In this document: positions 17,820 through 25,947 of the stretch, in pieces
Numbering within the stretch: the stretch's first letter is position 1
Layout: every line of letters begins with the position of its first letter
Source of the DNA: Roseicella sp. DB1501
GTDB taxonomy: Bacteria; Pseudomonadota; Alphaproteobacteria; Acetobacterales; Acetobacteraceae
DNA: 64,000 bases
NCBI RefSeq assembly: GCF_013112485.1
Contig: NZ_JABFHG010000001.1
Coordinates: 638,910 to 702,909 of the forward strand
Reading direction: 5' to 3'
Notes under the pieces: model-generated
Seen by the model: only the letters and a program-made list of their open reading frames with translations
Database searches by the model: none
Told to the model about the DNA's origin: nothing
Translations under genes and position numbers: made by a program

Positions 17820-18293
17820 TCAGCGCACCACATAGACGTCGTAGGTCGGCCCCGTGGGCGGGCGCTGGCCGACGCCGACCGCGAGCACCCGGTTCAGCCA
17901 GGTGAGCTCGGGCTCCGAGGTCTCGAAGCGGATGGCGACGCGGAAGTAATAGGCCGAGGCGTCCACCGCCTCGCCACGGCCGAGCTGCGCCAGCACCGCC
18001 GGCGGGCCGGTGCGGACGCCGCTGTAATGCATGTAGAAATGCTGCCCCTTGTCGGTGCGCATCACCAGCCGGACATCCATATGCGCCGTGCCGTCGGGCT
18101 CGACGCGGAGCCAGTCGGCCGTCGTCCCCGGCACCACCTCGCCGCGCAGCGAGGGGCCCTCGAAGCTGCCCCCGGTCACCGGGATGACGCGCAGCTCCTG
18201 GCCCGGCCCGGCGGCCGCCATCTGCGGCGTGCCGGCCTGCAGCGCCATGCGGAACAGGAATTCGGTGTTCAGGGGCAGCGGCGTGGTCACCAT
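17820..18293 (-). CDS. DUF3237 family protein
   Basis: Encodes 157 residues. The fold signature of DUF3237 is seen in GGSFEGPSLRGEVVPGTTADWLRV, then DVRLVMRTDKGQHFYMHYSGVR and the late FRVAIRFETSEPELTWLN, where such proteins form a small beta-barrel. Biochemical function is unknown, but members are frequent in aromatic and alicyclic degradation clusters. Its ATG is preceded by AGAGGGACG. It is 22 bp downstream of the rhodanese gene on the same strand and likely shares its transcript. Confidence 0.85.
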   Translation of the reverse strand: MVTTPLPLNTEFLFRMALQAGTPQMAAAGPGQELRVIPVTGGSFEGPSLRGEVVPGTTADWLRVEPDGTAHMDVRLVMRTDKGQHFYMHYSGVRTGPPAVLAQLGRGEAVDASAYYFRVAIRFETSEPELTWLNRVLAVGVGQRPPTGPTYDVYVVR

Positions 18294-18315
18294 GGTCGTC
18301 TCGTCCCTCTCTCGG

Positions 18316-18732
18316 TCAGCGTTGGCGCCAGGGCAGGCCGGCGGCCTTCCAGCCGGCGACCATGCCGCGATGCCCCTCGGCATCCACCGGCCCCTCGAAG
18401 CCGTCGGCGACGTTGAAGGCCTGCGGGAAGCCCGCCGCCTGCGCCGCCTGCCCGGCCGCGAGGCTGCGGGCGCCGGAGCGGCAGATGAAGTAGAGGCGGT
18501 GGGTCGCGGTCAGCCCGGCCTTGTGCAGATGGTCCGGGAAGCTGCCATTGACCTGCATGGAGGGATAGAGCTGCCAGGGGACGAGCAGCGTCTGCTTGCC
18601 GATCTCGGTCAGGTCCGGCAGGCCGACGAAATTCCATTCAGCATCGGTGCGGACATCGATGAGCACCGCCTCGGGATCGGCCTTCAGCGCCTCCCATGTT
18701 TCGGCGGGCGAGATATCGGGCACGCCTGGCAT
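18316..18732 (-). CDS. Rhodanese-like domain protein
   Basis: Encodes 138 residues, a single rhodanese domain. VLIDVRTDAEWNFVG near residue 23 and the active-site loop with Cys84 in FICRSGARS are present, followed by FNVADGFEGPVD and the tail GWKAAGLPW. It could carry persulfide sulfur or act as a thiosulfate sulfurtransferase in the cytosol. Sited 233 bp after the Rieske gene with a family-B repeat in between, and just before DUF3237. Confidence 0.9.
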   Translation of the reverse strand: MPGVPDISPAETWEALKADPEAVLIDVRTDAEWNFVGLPDLTEIGKQTLLVPWQLYPSMQVNGSFPDHLHKAGLTATHRLYFICRSGARSLAAGQAAQAAGFPQAFNVADGFEGPVDAEGHRGMVAGWKAAGLPWRQR

Positions 18733-18860
18733 GCGGCGAGTTCCTCTTGATCCGGCGGGGACAATGCGGCGAGCCCGCCGCCACGGCAATCCGCCAAGGC
18801 TGCCCGCCGCCGCCCCCGCGACGTCGTGGAGAATTGAAGGCGGCTCTCCGAACCGTCGCT

Positions 18861-18965
18861 GCCCGTTGCCCTGCCGCGGCTTCGCCGCGGCAGGCTGTGA
18901 CGCGTCTCGGGCAGGAGGGACTCCACGGGGCCCCCGCGACGGCGCGCAGCGACGTCGTGGGGAAT
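18861..18965 (-). repeat. Family-B intergenic repeat, copy 3 (inverted)
   Basis: Read on the minus strand it begins directly after the Rieske stop: CCCCACGACG... to ...CGTCGCGGGGGCCCC, then hairpin 2 as CCTGCCGCGGC-gaa-GCCGCGGCAGG. Nearly identical to copy 4 at 33097. A second partial copy of the CCCCCGCGACGTCGTGG end lies at 18812-18829. Confidence 0.85.
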
Positions 18966-19379
18966 CTAGAGTGTCACCACCACGTAATCCTCCTCGACGG
19001 CGACGCTGACCGTCTCCGCCATGAAGGGACCGCGCGCCAGGCGCTCGCCCGGCTCGACCGTGACCGCGTAGCTGCGCGCCTTCACATCCTCCGGCTCGCA
19101 CCAGGACTGGCCGGTGCGGATGTCGAATTCCCAGCAATGCCAGGGGCAGCGCAGCATGCTGCCCGGCTGGGCGAGGCGGTACTCGCCCGGCATCGGCGCC
19201 TCGAGCCGGCTGACGATGGCGCCGGTGCAGAGCGCCGCGCCCTGGTGCGGACAGCGGTTGATCAGGGCGTAATAGGCGCCGTCGAGGTTGAAGACGCCGA
19301 TCTCCCGCCCCCGGATCGTCACCAGCTTGCGGCCGCCGGGCGGGATCTCGCCGACGGCGGCGACGACATGCCGCGCCAT
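18966..19379 (-). CDS. Rieske [2Fe-2S] ferredoxin-like protein
   Basis: Encodes 137 residues, one Rieske domain. Cluster ligands are visible: Cys43 and His45 in CPHQGAALC and Cys78 and His81 in CPWHCWEF. The inter-motif loop is short, as in Rieske ferredoxins of multicomponent oxygenases rather than oxygenase alpha subunits. It likely carries electrons in the cytosol; no reductase or oxygenase alpha subunit is next to it. It is 2 bp from the preceding amidohydrolase gene, so it belongs to that operon. Confidence 0.9.
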   Translation of the reverse strand: MARHVVAAVGEIPPGGRKLVTIRGREIGVFNLDGAYYALINRCPHQGAALCTGAIVSRLEAPMPGEYRLAQPGSMLRCPWHCWEFDIRTGQSWCEPEDVKARSYAVTVEPGERLARGPFMAETVSVAVEEDYVVVTL

Positions 19380-19381
19380 CC

Positions 19382-20494
19382 CTAGTCCAGCCGGTAGAGC
19401 GCGATCGCATTCTCGCGGTAGATCATCCGCGCCCAGTCCTCCGGCAGCCGCACCTTGAAGGCGTAGCGCGGGTCATCCTGATCCCAGTGCGGATAGTCGG
19501 TCGAAAACAGGATGCGGTCGGGCCCGATCCACTCGATGGTGCGGAGCATGTCGTCCGGCCGCTCCGGCTCCTCCATCGGCTGGGTCGAGACCCAGAAATG
19601 CTCGCGGATGTACTCGCTCGGCGCCCGCCTCAGATGCGGCACCTCGGCCTTCAGCCGCTTCCAGTGCGTGTCGAGCCGCCAGGCGAGCGAGGGCAGCCAG
19701 GCGAAGCCGCCCTCCACCATCACCACCTTGAGGTCGGGGATCTCCTCGAACACGCCCTCGCAGACCAGGCTGGTGACCAGGGTCTGCATGGACTGCACGT
19801 AGGAGGGATGCTCCTCATGGTAGAAGCTCGGCCAGCCGCCGCCGGTGCTGGCATGACCCGAGGTGCCGCCGAGATGCAGCGAGATCGGGAAGCCGTTGGC
19901 GGCGCAGGCGGCGAGGATCTTGCGGTAGCGATGGCGCCCCAGCGGCTCGATCCCGCGCGGCGGGATGTTCACCTGGGCGAAGCGGGCATCGCCGGCGCGC
20001 GCCGCGATCTCGGCCAGCGCGCTCTCCTCGTGCTCCAGCGTGATCTGCACGCTGGCCTTGAGGCGCGGCTCGGGGTCGCAGAAGACCGCCGCCTGCCACT
20101 CGTTCACCGCCCTTGCCATGGCGGCGCCGAACTCGACATTGCGCTCCGCCGCCGCGCCGCCGACCAGCGGCGCCAGCAACCCGGCCTTCACGTCGAAGAG
20201 GTCGAGGAGCTGCTCGCGCATCAATGTCAGGTCGGAGCCGGGCGGACCGCCGGTCTTCGGCCAGGCATCGCCGCGCATGCCGTTGCCCGGCGACATGCGC
20301 GGATAGAGCGAGGTGCGCGCCAGGCCCTGGCGGGACCGGCCGCCGATGCTCTGCCGGTGCTCGCGCCAGCGAGCCGAGAGAAAGGGATCAAAATCCGCCG
20401 GCGTGCGGTAGAAGGGATGCACGTCGCAATCGACGAAGCCGAGATGCGCCTCGCCCGGCCGCTCGATCCGGGGATTCCGGAGCGCCGCGTTCAT
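19382..20494 (-). CDS. Amidohydrolase-2 family hydrolase/decarboxylase
   Basis: Encodes 370 residues. The family metal-site motifs are seen: VDCDVHPF near the N-terminus, ISLHLGG in the middle and LFSTDYPHWD near the end. This is the ACMSD/amidohydrolase-2 group of TIM barrels, which includes decarboxylases and hydrolases of aromatic and other ring acids. The exact substrate is unknown. The ATG at 20494 follows a GGGAGA site; the frame extends upstream without conserved content. It is 31 bp downstream of a paralogous gene and 2 bp before the Rieske gene. Confidence 0.9.
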   Translation of the reverse strand: MNAALRNPRIERPGEAHLGFVDCDVHPFYRTPADFDPFLSARWREHRQSIGGRSRQGLARTSLYPRMSPGNGMRGDAWPKTGGPPGSDLTLMREQLLDLFDVKAGLLAPLVGGAAAERNVEFGAAMARAVNEWQAAVFCDPEPRLKASVQITLEHEESALAEIAARAGDARFAQVNIPPRGIEPLGRHRYRKILAACAANGFPISLHLGGTSGHASTGGGWPSFYHEEHPSYVQSMQTLVTSLVCEGVFEEIPDLKVVMVEGGFAWLPSLAWRLDTHWKRLKAEVPHLRRAPSEYIREHFWVSTQPMEEPERPDDMLRTIEWIGPDRILFSTDYPHWDQDDPRYAFKVRLPEDWARMIYRENAIALYRLD

Positions 20495-20525
20495 CGCAGG
20501 TCTCCCGTATGAAGGATGGGCGGCA

Positions 20526-21626
20526 TCAGGCCGCCGCCAGTCGCGGATAGGTGGCCAGCGGGTTCTCCACCGTGATCTTGCGCAACAGGGCGGGCGGCAG
20601 CCCGGCCGGCAGCGGCCCCTCCGCCGCGTCGAAATGCCAGTGCGGATAGTCGGTGGAGAAGAGCAGGAGCTCGTCGGAGCCGAGCTGGTCGAGCAGCACC
20701 TCGAGGGACCGCGCATCGGGCGGCGCATCGAAGGGCTGCAGGGTGAGGCGCACATGCTGGCGCACCAGATCGGCCGGCAGGCGGTCCAGCCAGGGCACCT
20801 CGGCCCGCACCCCGCGCCAGGTCTTGTTGATGCGCCACAGGCTGGCCGGCAGCCAGGTGACGCCGCTCTCGATCAGCACCACGCGGAGCGCCGGGAATTT
20901 CTGGAACACGCCCTCGGCCAGCAGCGAGTTCAGCGCCCCCGCGAAGCCCTGGGCGTAGGAGACGTAGTCCTCGAGATAGTAGGACCCCCAGCCGCCGGCG
21001 CTCGGCGGGTGGCGGAAGCTCGACCCGGCATGGATGCCGACCGGCAGGCCGTGCTTCTCGGCCGCCCGGTAGATCGGCCACATCATGCGCCGCCCGAGCG
21101 GCAACTCGGTCATGGCCAGCAGCAGCACCTGCACGAAGCGGCGGTCGGGCGCCAGGCGCTCGATCTCCTCCGCCGCCAGCTCCGGGCTGTGCACCGGCAC
21201 GGTGATGGAGGCGCGCAGGCGGTCGTCGCGGTCCAGCCACTCGGCCGCCAGCCAGTTGTTGAGCCCGCGACAAAGGCCAGCCGAGAGATCCTCGCTAATC
21301 ATCATCTGCGCGCCATGGATCAGGTTGCAGATGGCGGCGCGCGGCGCCAGCGGATCGAGCAGATGCGCCTGCAGCGCCGCGAGGCTGCTGCCGGGCGGCC
21401 CGGCCGGGAGCCGCCAGTCCGGGCGGGCGTTGATCGGCGCGCCGGGCGGATAGGCGCTGGTGTCGAGATTCTCCCGCTCCAGCCCGCGGCGCTCGACATG
21501 CTCGCGCCAGTAGGGGTCGAGATGCGGCAGCAGGGCGCGCATGTCGGGCGGCACCGGATGGATGTCGCAATCGACGGCGCCGGCCAGGCCGGAAAAGGCG
21601 CCGGATGGCGGGGCCTCTTGCGTCAT
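20526..21626 (-). CDS. Amidohydrolase-2 family hydrolase/decarboxylase
   Basis: Encodes 366 residues and is a paralogue of the next gene: AVDCDIHPVPPD, PVGIHAGSSF and LLFSTDYPHWHFD occupy matching positions. As first gene of the minus-strand operon (two amidohydrolases and Rieske) it should respond to the divergent IclR regulator. The pair may form a heteromer or act on successive intermediates; this is inference. Confidence 0.9.
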   Translation of the reverse strand: MTQEAPPSGAFSGLAGAVDCDIHPVPPDMRALLPHLDPYWREHVERRGLERENLDTSAYPPGAPINARPDWRLPAGPPGSSLAALQAHLLDPLAPRAAICNLIHGAQMMISEDLSAGLCRGLNNWLAAEWLDRDDRLRASITVPVHSPELAAEEIERLAPDRRFVQVLLLAMTELPLGRRMMWPIYRAAEKHGLPVGIHAGSSFRHPPSAGGWGSYYLEDYVSYAQGFAGALNSLLAEGVFQKFPALRVVLIESGVTWLPASLWRINKTWRGVRAEVPWLDRLPADLVRQHVRLTLQPFDAPPDARSLEVLLDQLGSDELLLFSTDYPHWHFDAAEGPLPAGLPPALLRKITVENPLATYPRLAAA

Positions 21627-21671
21627 CGCTCCTCCCCGGCGCCGGGATCGGCGGCTTGCCGGCGTTACAAA

Positions 21672-21691
21672 TTTCCGTTAAAAGGAAATCG
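21672..21691. promoter_or_regulatory. Putative IclR operator, site 1
   Basis: TTTCCGTTAAAAGGAAATCG, an interrupted palindrome (TTTCC, 7 bp, GGAAA), in the AT-rich 131-bp gap between the divergent amidohydrolase operon and the iclR-type gene. A copy identical at 18 of 20 positions, inverted, is at 22634-22653. Placement and symmetry suit a regulator binding site. Confidence 0.55.
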
Positions 21692-21757
21692 AATTCTTTA
21701 TAGCGAAACATGAATGGGTGTCGGCGTCAACGACCGGGCCCGTGATCAGGAGCAGGG

Positions 21758-22597
21758 ATGCCCGTACAGCCCGCGACCATGGAGCGGAGTTTCACCCCTG
21801 GCGAGCGCGGCCTGGAACAATCCTTCGGTCGCGCCGCCGTCCTGCTGAACGCCCTCGCCGATGCCGGCGCCACGGGCCTGCGCTTCGTCGACCTGGTGCG
21901 CCGCTCCGGCTTCAGCCAGACCACGGTGCACCGGCTGGTCGCGGCGCTGGCCGAGCACGGCTTCATCGAGCAGGAAGCCGCGGGGGGCCGCTACCATCTC
22001 GGCATGCGCCTCGCCGGCTGGGCCTTCGCCGCGGCCAACCGCTTCGGCCTCGCGGAGGTGGCGCATCCGGTGATGCAGGCGCTGTCGGAGGCGACGCAGG
22101 ACACCGTCTATCTGACGCTCCGCTCCGGCGACATGGCCATCTGCGTCTCGCGCATCGACGGCACCTACCCGATCCGCGCCGTCGTCACCAATCCCGGCGA
22201 CCGCAGGGTGCTCGGCCTCGGCGCCGGCAGCGTCGCCCTGCTCGCCTTCCTGCAGGACCGGGCGGAGATCGAGCGCCTGCTGCTGGCCCCGGAGCAGCGG
22301 GCCGGGCGGGCCGCCCATGGCGTGGATGACGAGCGGCTGCGGCACTGGATCGAGGCGTCGCGCCGCGACGGCTACACGCTGGTGCAGGACCTCGTCCCGG
22401 GCACCACCGGGATCGGCCAGCCGATCTTCGGCCCGGCGGGCGATCCGGTCGCCTCGCTCAGCCTCGCCGCCATCTCGGCCCGGCTGCAGCCGCCGCGCCG
22501 GCAGGAGGTGCTGCAGCGGCTGCAGGCGGCGCGGGCCGAGATCGAGCGGCGCTTGCGCCCGATTTTGAATGCTCGCACGGCCTTGACGAGGGCTTGA
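21758..22597 (+). CDS. IclR-family transcriptional regulator
   Basis: Encodes 279 residues. An N-terminal winged helix (~25-85: GLRFVDLVRRSGFSQTTVHRLVAALAEHGFI) precedes the IclR effector domain (~90-270) with VYLTLRSGDMAICVSRIDG and the late GTTGIGQPIFGPAGDPVASLSLAA. It binds a small ligand and likely controls the divergent amidohydrolase operon, and perhaps itself, through the palindrome at 21672. The start at 21758 gives a full fold; an ATG seven codons later is also possible. Confidence 0.93.
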   Translation: MPVQPATMERSFTPGERGLEQSFGRAAVLLNALADAGATGLRFVDLVRRSGFSQTTVHRLVAALAEHGFIEQEAAGGRYHLGMRLAGWAFAAANRFGLAEVAHPVMQALSEATQDTVYLTLRSGDMAICVSRIDGTYPIRAVVTNPGDRRVLGLGAGSVALLAFLQDRAEIERLLLAPEQRAGRAAHGVDDERLRHWIEASRRDGYTLVQDLVPGTTGIGQPIFGPAGDPVASLSLAAISARLQPPRRQEVLQRLQAARAEIERRLRPILNARTALTRA

Positions 22598-22633
22598 CCC
22601 GCCCCATCAGCTGTGCTCCCTTGGAGAGGAAGG

Positions 22634-22653
22634 CGATTTCCTCTCAACGGAAA
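22634..22653. promoter_or_regulatory. Second copy of the IclR-site motif, inverted
   Basis: On the minus strand this reads TTTCCGTTGAGAGGAAATCG, differing from the site at 21672 by two A/G changes. It lies 37 bp past the iclR stop, in the gap before the 3' end of the RND pump gene, so it is not at an obvious promoter. The two copies bracket the iclR-type gene as inverted repeats. Confidence 0.5.
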
Positions 22654-22715
22654 CACCTTCCGCGCCGAACCAAGACGGCGCGGGGAGCGAAACGTCCCGC
22701 ACTAAAAGAGCACCG

Positions 22716-22739
22716 GACCGCGGCCCCCGGGCCGCGGTC
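22716..22739 (-). terminator. Hairpin at RND operon 3' end
   Basis: GACCGCGGCCC and GGGCCGCGGTC form a perfect 11-bp stem with a 2-base centre, overlapping the stop codon of the RND gene. On the minus strand it is followed after about 8 bases by CTTTTAG. The strong stem with a short U-run suggests a Rho-independent terminator. Confidence 0.5.
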
Positions 22740-25700
22740 ACGGTCGCCGAGCGGGACCGCCGCCAGCCCCCTGTCCCTCCATCACTGCAATCTCAGCCGG
22801 CGCGAAGCCACTGGCCGGCCGCCAACGCCAGGCCCGCAGCGCCAGCTGCCCGGCATCGTCGACGACGGTGTAGACCACCGGCACCACCACCAGGCTGAGC
22901 AGCGTCGAGGTTATCAGCCCGCCGATCACCACCAGCGCCATCGGCGCGCGGAACTCGGCATCGGCGCCGAGCCCGGCCGCGATATGCGCCATGCCGGCGG
23001 TCATCGCGATCGTCGTCATGACGATTGGCCGCGCCCGCTTGCGCGCCGCCTCGAACAGCGCCGCGCTGCGCGCCAGGCCGGCCCGGCGCGCCTCGATGGC
23101 GTATTCCACCAGCAGGATCGAGTTCTTGGCGACGATGCCCATCAGCATCAGCACGCCGATCACCGCCGAGACGCCGAGCGCCTTCTGCGCCAGCAGCAGC
23201 GCCAGCAGCGCGCCGCCGAGCGAGAGCGGCAGGGCCGACATGATGGTCAGCGGCTGCAGGAAGCCGCCGAAGAGCAGCACCAGCACCAGGTAGATCAGCA
23301 GCACGCCGGTGCCGAGCGCGACGATGAAGCCGCCGAAAAGCTCGGTCATCACCTCCTTGTCGCCGGTCTCGCGCTCCCGCACCCCGGCCGGCAGGTTCTT
23401 CATGATCGGCAGGGCGGCGACCAGCGCCGTCGCCTCGCCGAGCGGCATGCCGTTCAGCTCCGCCTCCACCGTCGCCTTGCGCACCCGGTCCAGCCGGTCG
23501 ATCTGCGCCGGGCCGGCGCCGTGCCGGATCTCCGCCACCGCCTCGAGCGGCACGGTGACCTCGGCGCGGCCGGCGACGCGCAGGCTGCGCAGCGCATCCA
23601 TGTCGGTGCGGGCCGATTCCGCCAGCATGACGCGGATCGGGATCTGCCGGTCGGGCAGGGTGAAGCGGGCGAGCGACTGGTCGATATCGCCGATGGTGGC
23701 GATGCGCGCCGTGGCGCCGATCGCCGCCGCCGAGACGCCGAGCTCGGCGGCGCGGGCATCGCGGGGCAGGATCTGCAGCTCCGGCCGCTCCAGGCTGGCG
23801 ACCGAGCGGGCGCCGGAGAGGCCGGGGATGGTCCGCATCTGCCGCTCCAGCTCGCGCGCCGCCCCGGCCAGCGCCGCGGCGTCGTCGCCGATCAGGGTTA
23901 TGGAGGCCTTGGAGCCGCTCATCCCGTCGGCGCCGAAGCGGATGCGGGCGCCGGGAATGGCCTCCAGCGCCGGCCGCACCGCCGCCTCGAAGCCCTGCTG
24001 GCTGAGCGCCCGCTCGCCGCGCGGCAGCAGGGTGACGATCAGGTTGGCGTTGCGCGGGTCGCCCTCGCGCGTGGTGCTGCCCATGCCGGGGCCGCCGGCG
24101 ACCGTCGCGGTGCCGAGGGAGGCGAAGACCGAGGCGACCTCCGGCCGCGCATTCAGGATCGCCGTCGCCCGCCGCACCGCGGCATCGGTCTCGGCCAAGG
24201 TCGCGCCCGGGGCGAGCTCGAGCGCCAGCGCCGAGCGGCCGCGATCGGCGGCCGGGACGAAGTCCGAGGGGATCAGCGGCACCAAAGCGAGGGAGAGCAG
24301 GAAGAAGCCGGTCGCGCCCGCCAGCGTCGCCCACCGATGCCGGAGACACCAGCCGAGCAAAGCGAGGTAGCGCCTCCCGACCACCCCCTCCCCCACCTCC
24401 TCCGAGCGGTGCTCGCGCGGCTGGCGCAGCAGATAGGCGCCCATCAGCGGCGTCAGCAGCCGCGCGACCAGCAGCGAGAAGGTGACGGCGGCGGCGACGG
24501 TCAGGCCGAACTGCCGGAAGAACTGCCCCGGGATGCCCGGCATGAAGGCGACCGGGATGAAGACGGCGAGGATGGCGCCGGTCGTCGCCATGACGGCGAG
24601 GCCGATCTCGGCCGAGGCCGCGAGCGCGGCGCGATAGGCCCCCTGCTCCGGCCGGCTGCGGAGATGCCGGACGATGTTCTCGATCTCGACGATGGCGTCG
24701 TCCACCAGCACGCCGACGACCAGGGTCAGCGCCAGCAGGGTGATGTTGGACAGCGCGTAGCCGAGCCAGGAGAGGACGAGGAAGGTCGGGATCAGCGAGA
24801 GCGGCATGGCGACGCAGGCCACCAGCGTCGCCCGCCAGTCGCGCAGGAAGATCCAGACCACCAGCACCGCCAGCGCCGAGCCGACCAGCAGCGCCTCGAT
24901 GGCGCCGTGATAGCCGGCCTCGACGAAGGCGGTGGTGGAGGTGACCTTGCGGATCTCGATGCCGGGATGCTCGGCCTCCAGCAGCGCCGCCCGCGCCGCG
25001 ACCTCGCGCGCCACCCGCACCTCGGAGGAGCCGCGGGTGCGCAGCACCTCGAAGGCCACCACCGGCCGTCCGTCGAGCCGCGCCGCGGTGCGAATCTCGG
25101 CATGCGAATCCGTCACCTCGGCCAGGTCGCCAAGCCGCGCCGTGCGGCCGTTCGAGAGGATGATCGGCCGCGCCCGCAGCGCCTCGACCGAGGCGGCCGA
25201 GCCCAGGGTGCGGATGCTCTGCTCGCTGGCGCCGAGCGTGCCGCGGCCGCCGGGGAGGTTGATGTTGGCGTCGCGCAGCTGGGCGTTCACCTGCGCCGCG
25301 GTGATGCCGAGGGCGAGCAGCCGGTCCGGCCGCAGCGCCACGCGGATCTCCCGCTCCACCCCGCCGACCCGGTTCACCTGGGCGACGCCCGGCACGGCGA
25401 GCAGCGACTTCGCCACGGTGTCGGTGACGAACCAGGAGAGCTCGGCCGTGCTCATCGCCGGCGCCGCCACCGTATAGGTGAGGATGGCGCCGCCGGTGAT
25501 CTCGATGCGGCTGACGATCGGGTCGCGGATCGCCGCCGGCAGGTCGGCGCGGATCTGCGCCACCTTGTCGCGCACGTCGTTGGTGGCGCGGTCGGGGTCC
25601 TTGGCCAGGGAGAACTCGATCACCGTGGTCGAGGTGCCGTCCTGCACGATGGAGGTGATGTGCTTGACGTCGCCGATGCCGGCGACCGCGTCCTCGATCC

Positions 25701-25935
25701 GGCGCGTCACCTGCGTCTCCAGCTCGGCCGGCGCGGCGCCGGGCTGCAGCACGGTGACGACGACGGCGGGCAGGTCGATATCGGGCGTGTTGTTGATGCG
25801 AAGGCTCGGGAAGGCGACCAGCCCGCCCACCGTCAGCAGCAGGAACAGCACCACGGTGGCGATCGGGTTGCGGATCGCCCAGGCGGAGATGTTGCGGTAC
25901 TCGGTCCCCGCATCGGGGGTGGGGGCGGATGCCAT
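22738..25935 (-). CDS. RND-family multidrug efflux inner-membrane pump
   Basis: Encodes 1065 residues, typical of AcrB/MexB-type pumps. N-terminal helix WAIRNPIATVVLFLLLTVGGLVAF, twelve-helix layout in two halves, the TM4 proton-relay pair in VVGVLVDDAIVEIENI and the late IVAKNSILLVEYA are present. The large periplasmic loops after TM1 and TM7 are complete. It exports hydrophobic compounds using proton motive force together with the adaptor encoded 12 bp upstream; no outer-membrane channel gene is nearby, so a shared TolC is presumed. Confidence 0.95.
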   Translation of the reverse strand: MASAPTPDAGTEYRNISAWAIRNPIATVVLFLLLTVGGLVAFPSLRINNTPDIDLPAVVVTVLQPGAAPAELETQVTRRIEDAVAGIGDVKHITSIVQDGTSTTVIEFSLAKDPDRATNDVRDKVAQIRADLPAAIRDPIVSRIEITGGAILTYTVAAPAMSTAELSWFVTDTVAKSLLAVPGVAQVNRVGGVEREIRVALRPDRLLALGITAAQVNAQLRDANINLPGGRGTLGASEQSIRTLGSAASVEALRARPIILSNGRTARLGDLAEVTDSHAEIRTAARLDGRPVVAFEVLRTRGSSEVRVAREVAARAALLEAEHPGIEIRKVTSTTAFVEAGYHGAIEALLVGSALAVLVVWIFLRDWRATLVACVAMPLSLIPTFLVLSWLGYALSNITLLALTLVVGVLVDDAIVEIENIVRHLRSRPEQGAYRAALAASAEIGLAVMATTGAILAVFIPVAFMPGIPGQFFRQFGLTVAAAVTFSLLVARLLTPLMGAYLLRQPREHRSEEVGEGVVGRRYLALLGWCLRHRWATLAGATGFFLLSLALVPLIPSDFVPAADRGRSALALELAPGATLAETDAAVRRATAILNARPEVASVFASLGTATVAGGPGMGSTTREGDPRNANLIVTLLPRGERALSQQGFEAAVRPALEAIPGARIRFGADGMSGSKASITLIGDDAAALAGAARELERQMRTIPGLSGARSVASLERPELQILPRDARAAELGVSAAAIGATARIATIGDIDQSLARFTLPDRQIPIRVMLAESARTDMDALRSLRVAGRAEVTVPLEAVAEIRHGAGPAQIDRLDRVRKATVEAELNGMPLGEATALVAALPIMKNLPAGVRERETGDKEVMTELFGGFIVALGTGVLLIYLVLVLLFGGFLQPLTIMSALPLSLGGALLALLLAQKALGVSAVIGVLMLMGIVAKNSILLVEYAIEARRAGLARSAALFEAARKRARPIVMTTIAMTAGMAHIAAGLGADAEFRAPMALVVIGGLITSTLLSLVVVPVVYTVVDDAGQLALRAWRWRPASGFAPAEIAVMEGQGAGGGPARRP

Positions 25936-25947
25936 GGCCAGCCTCCC

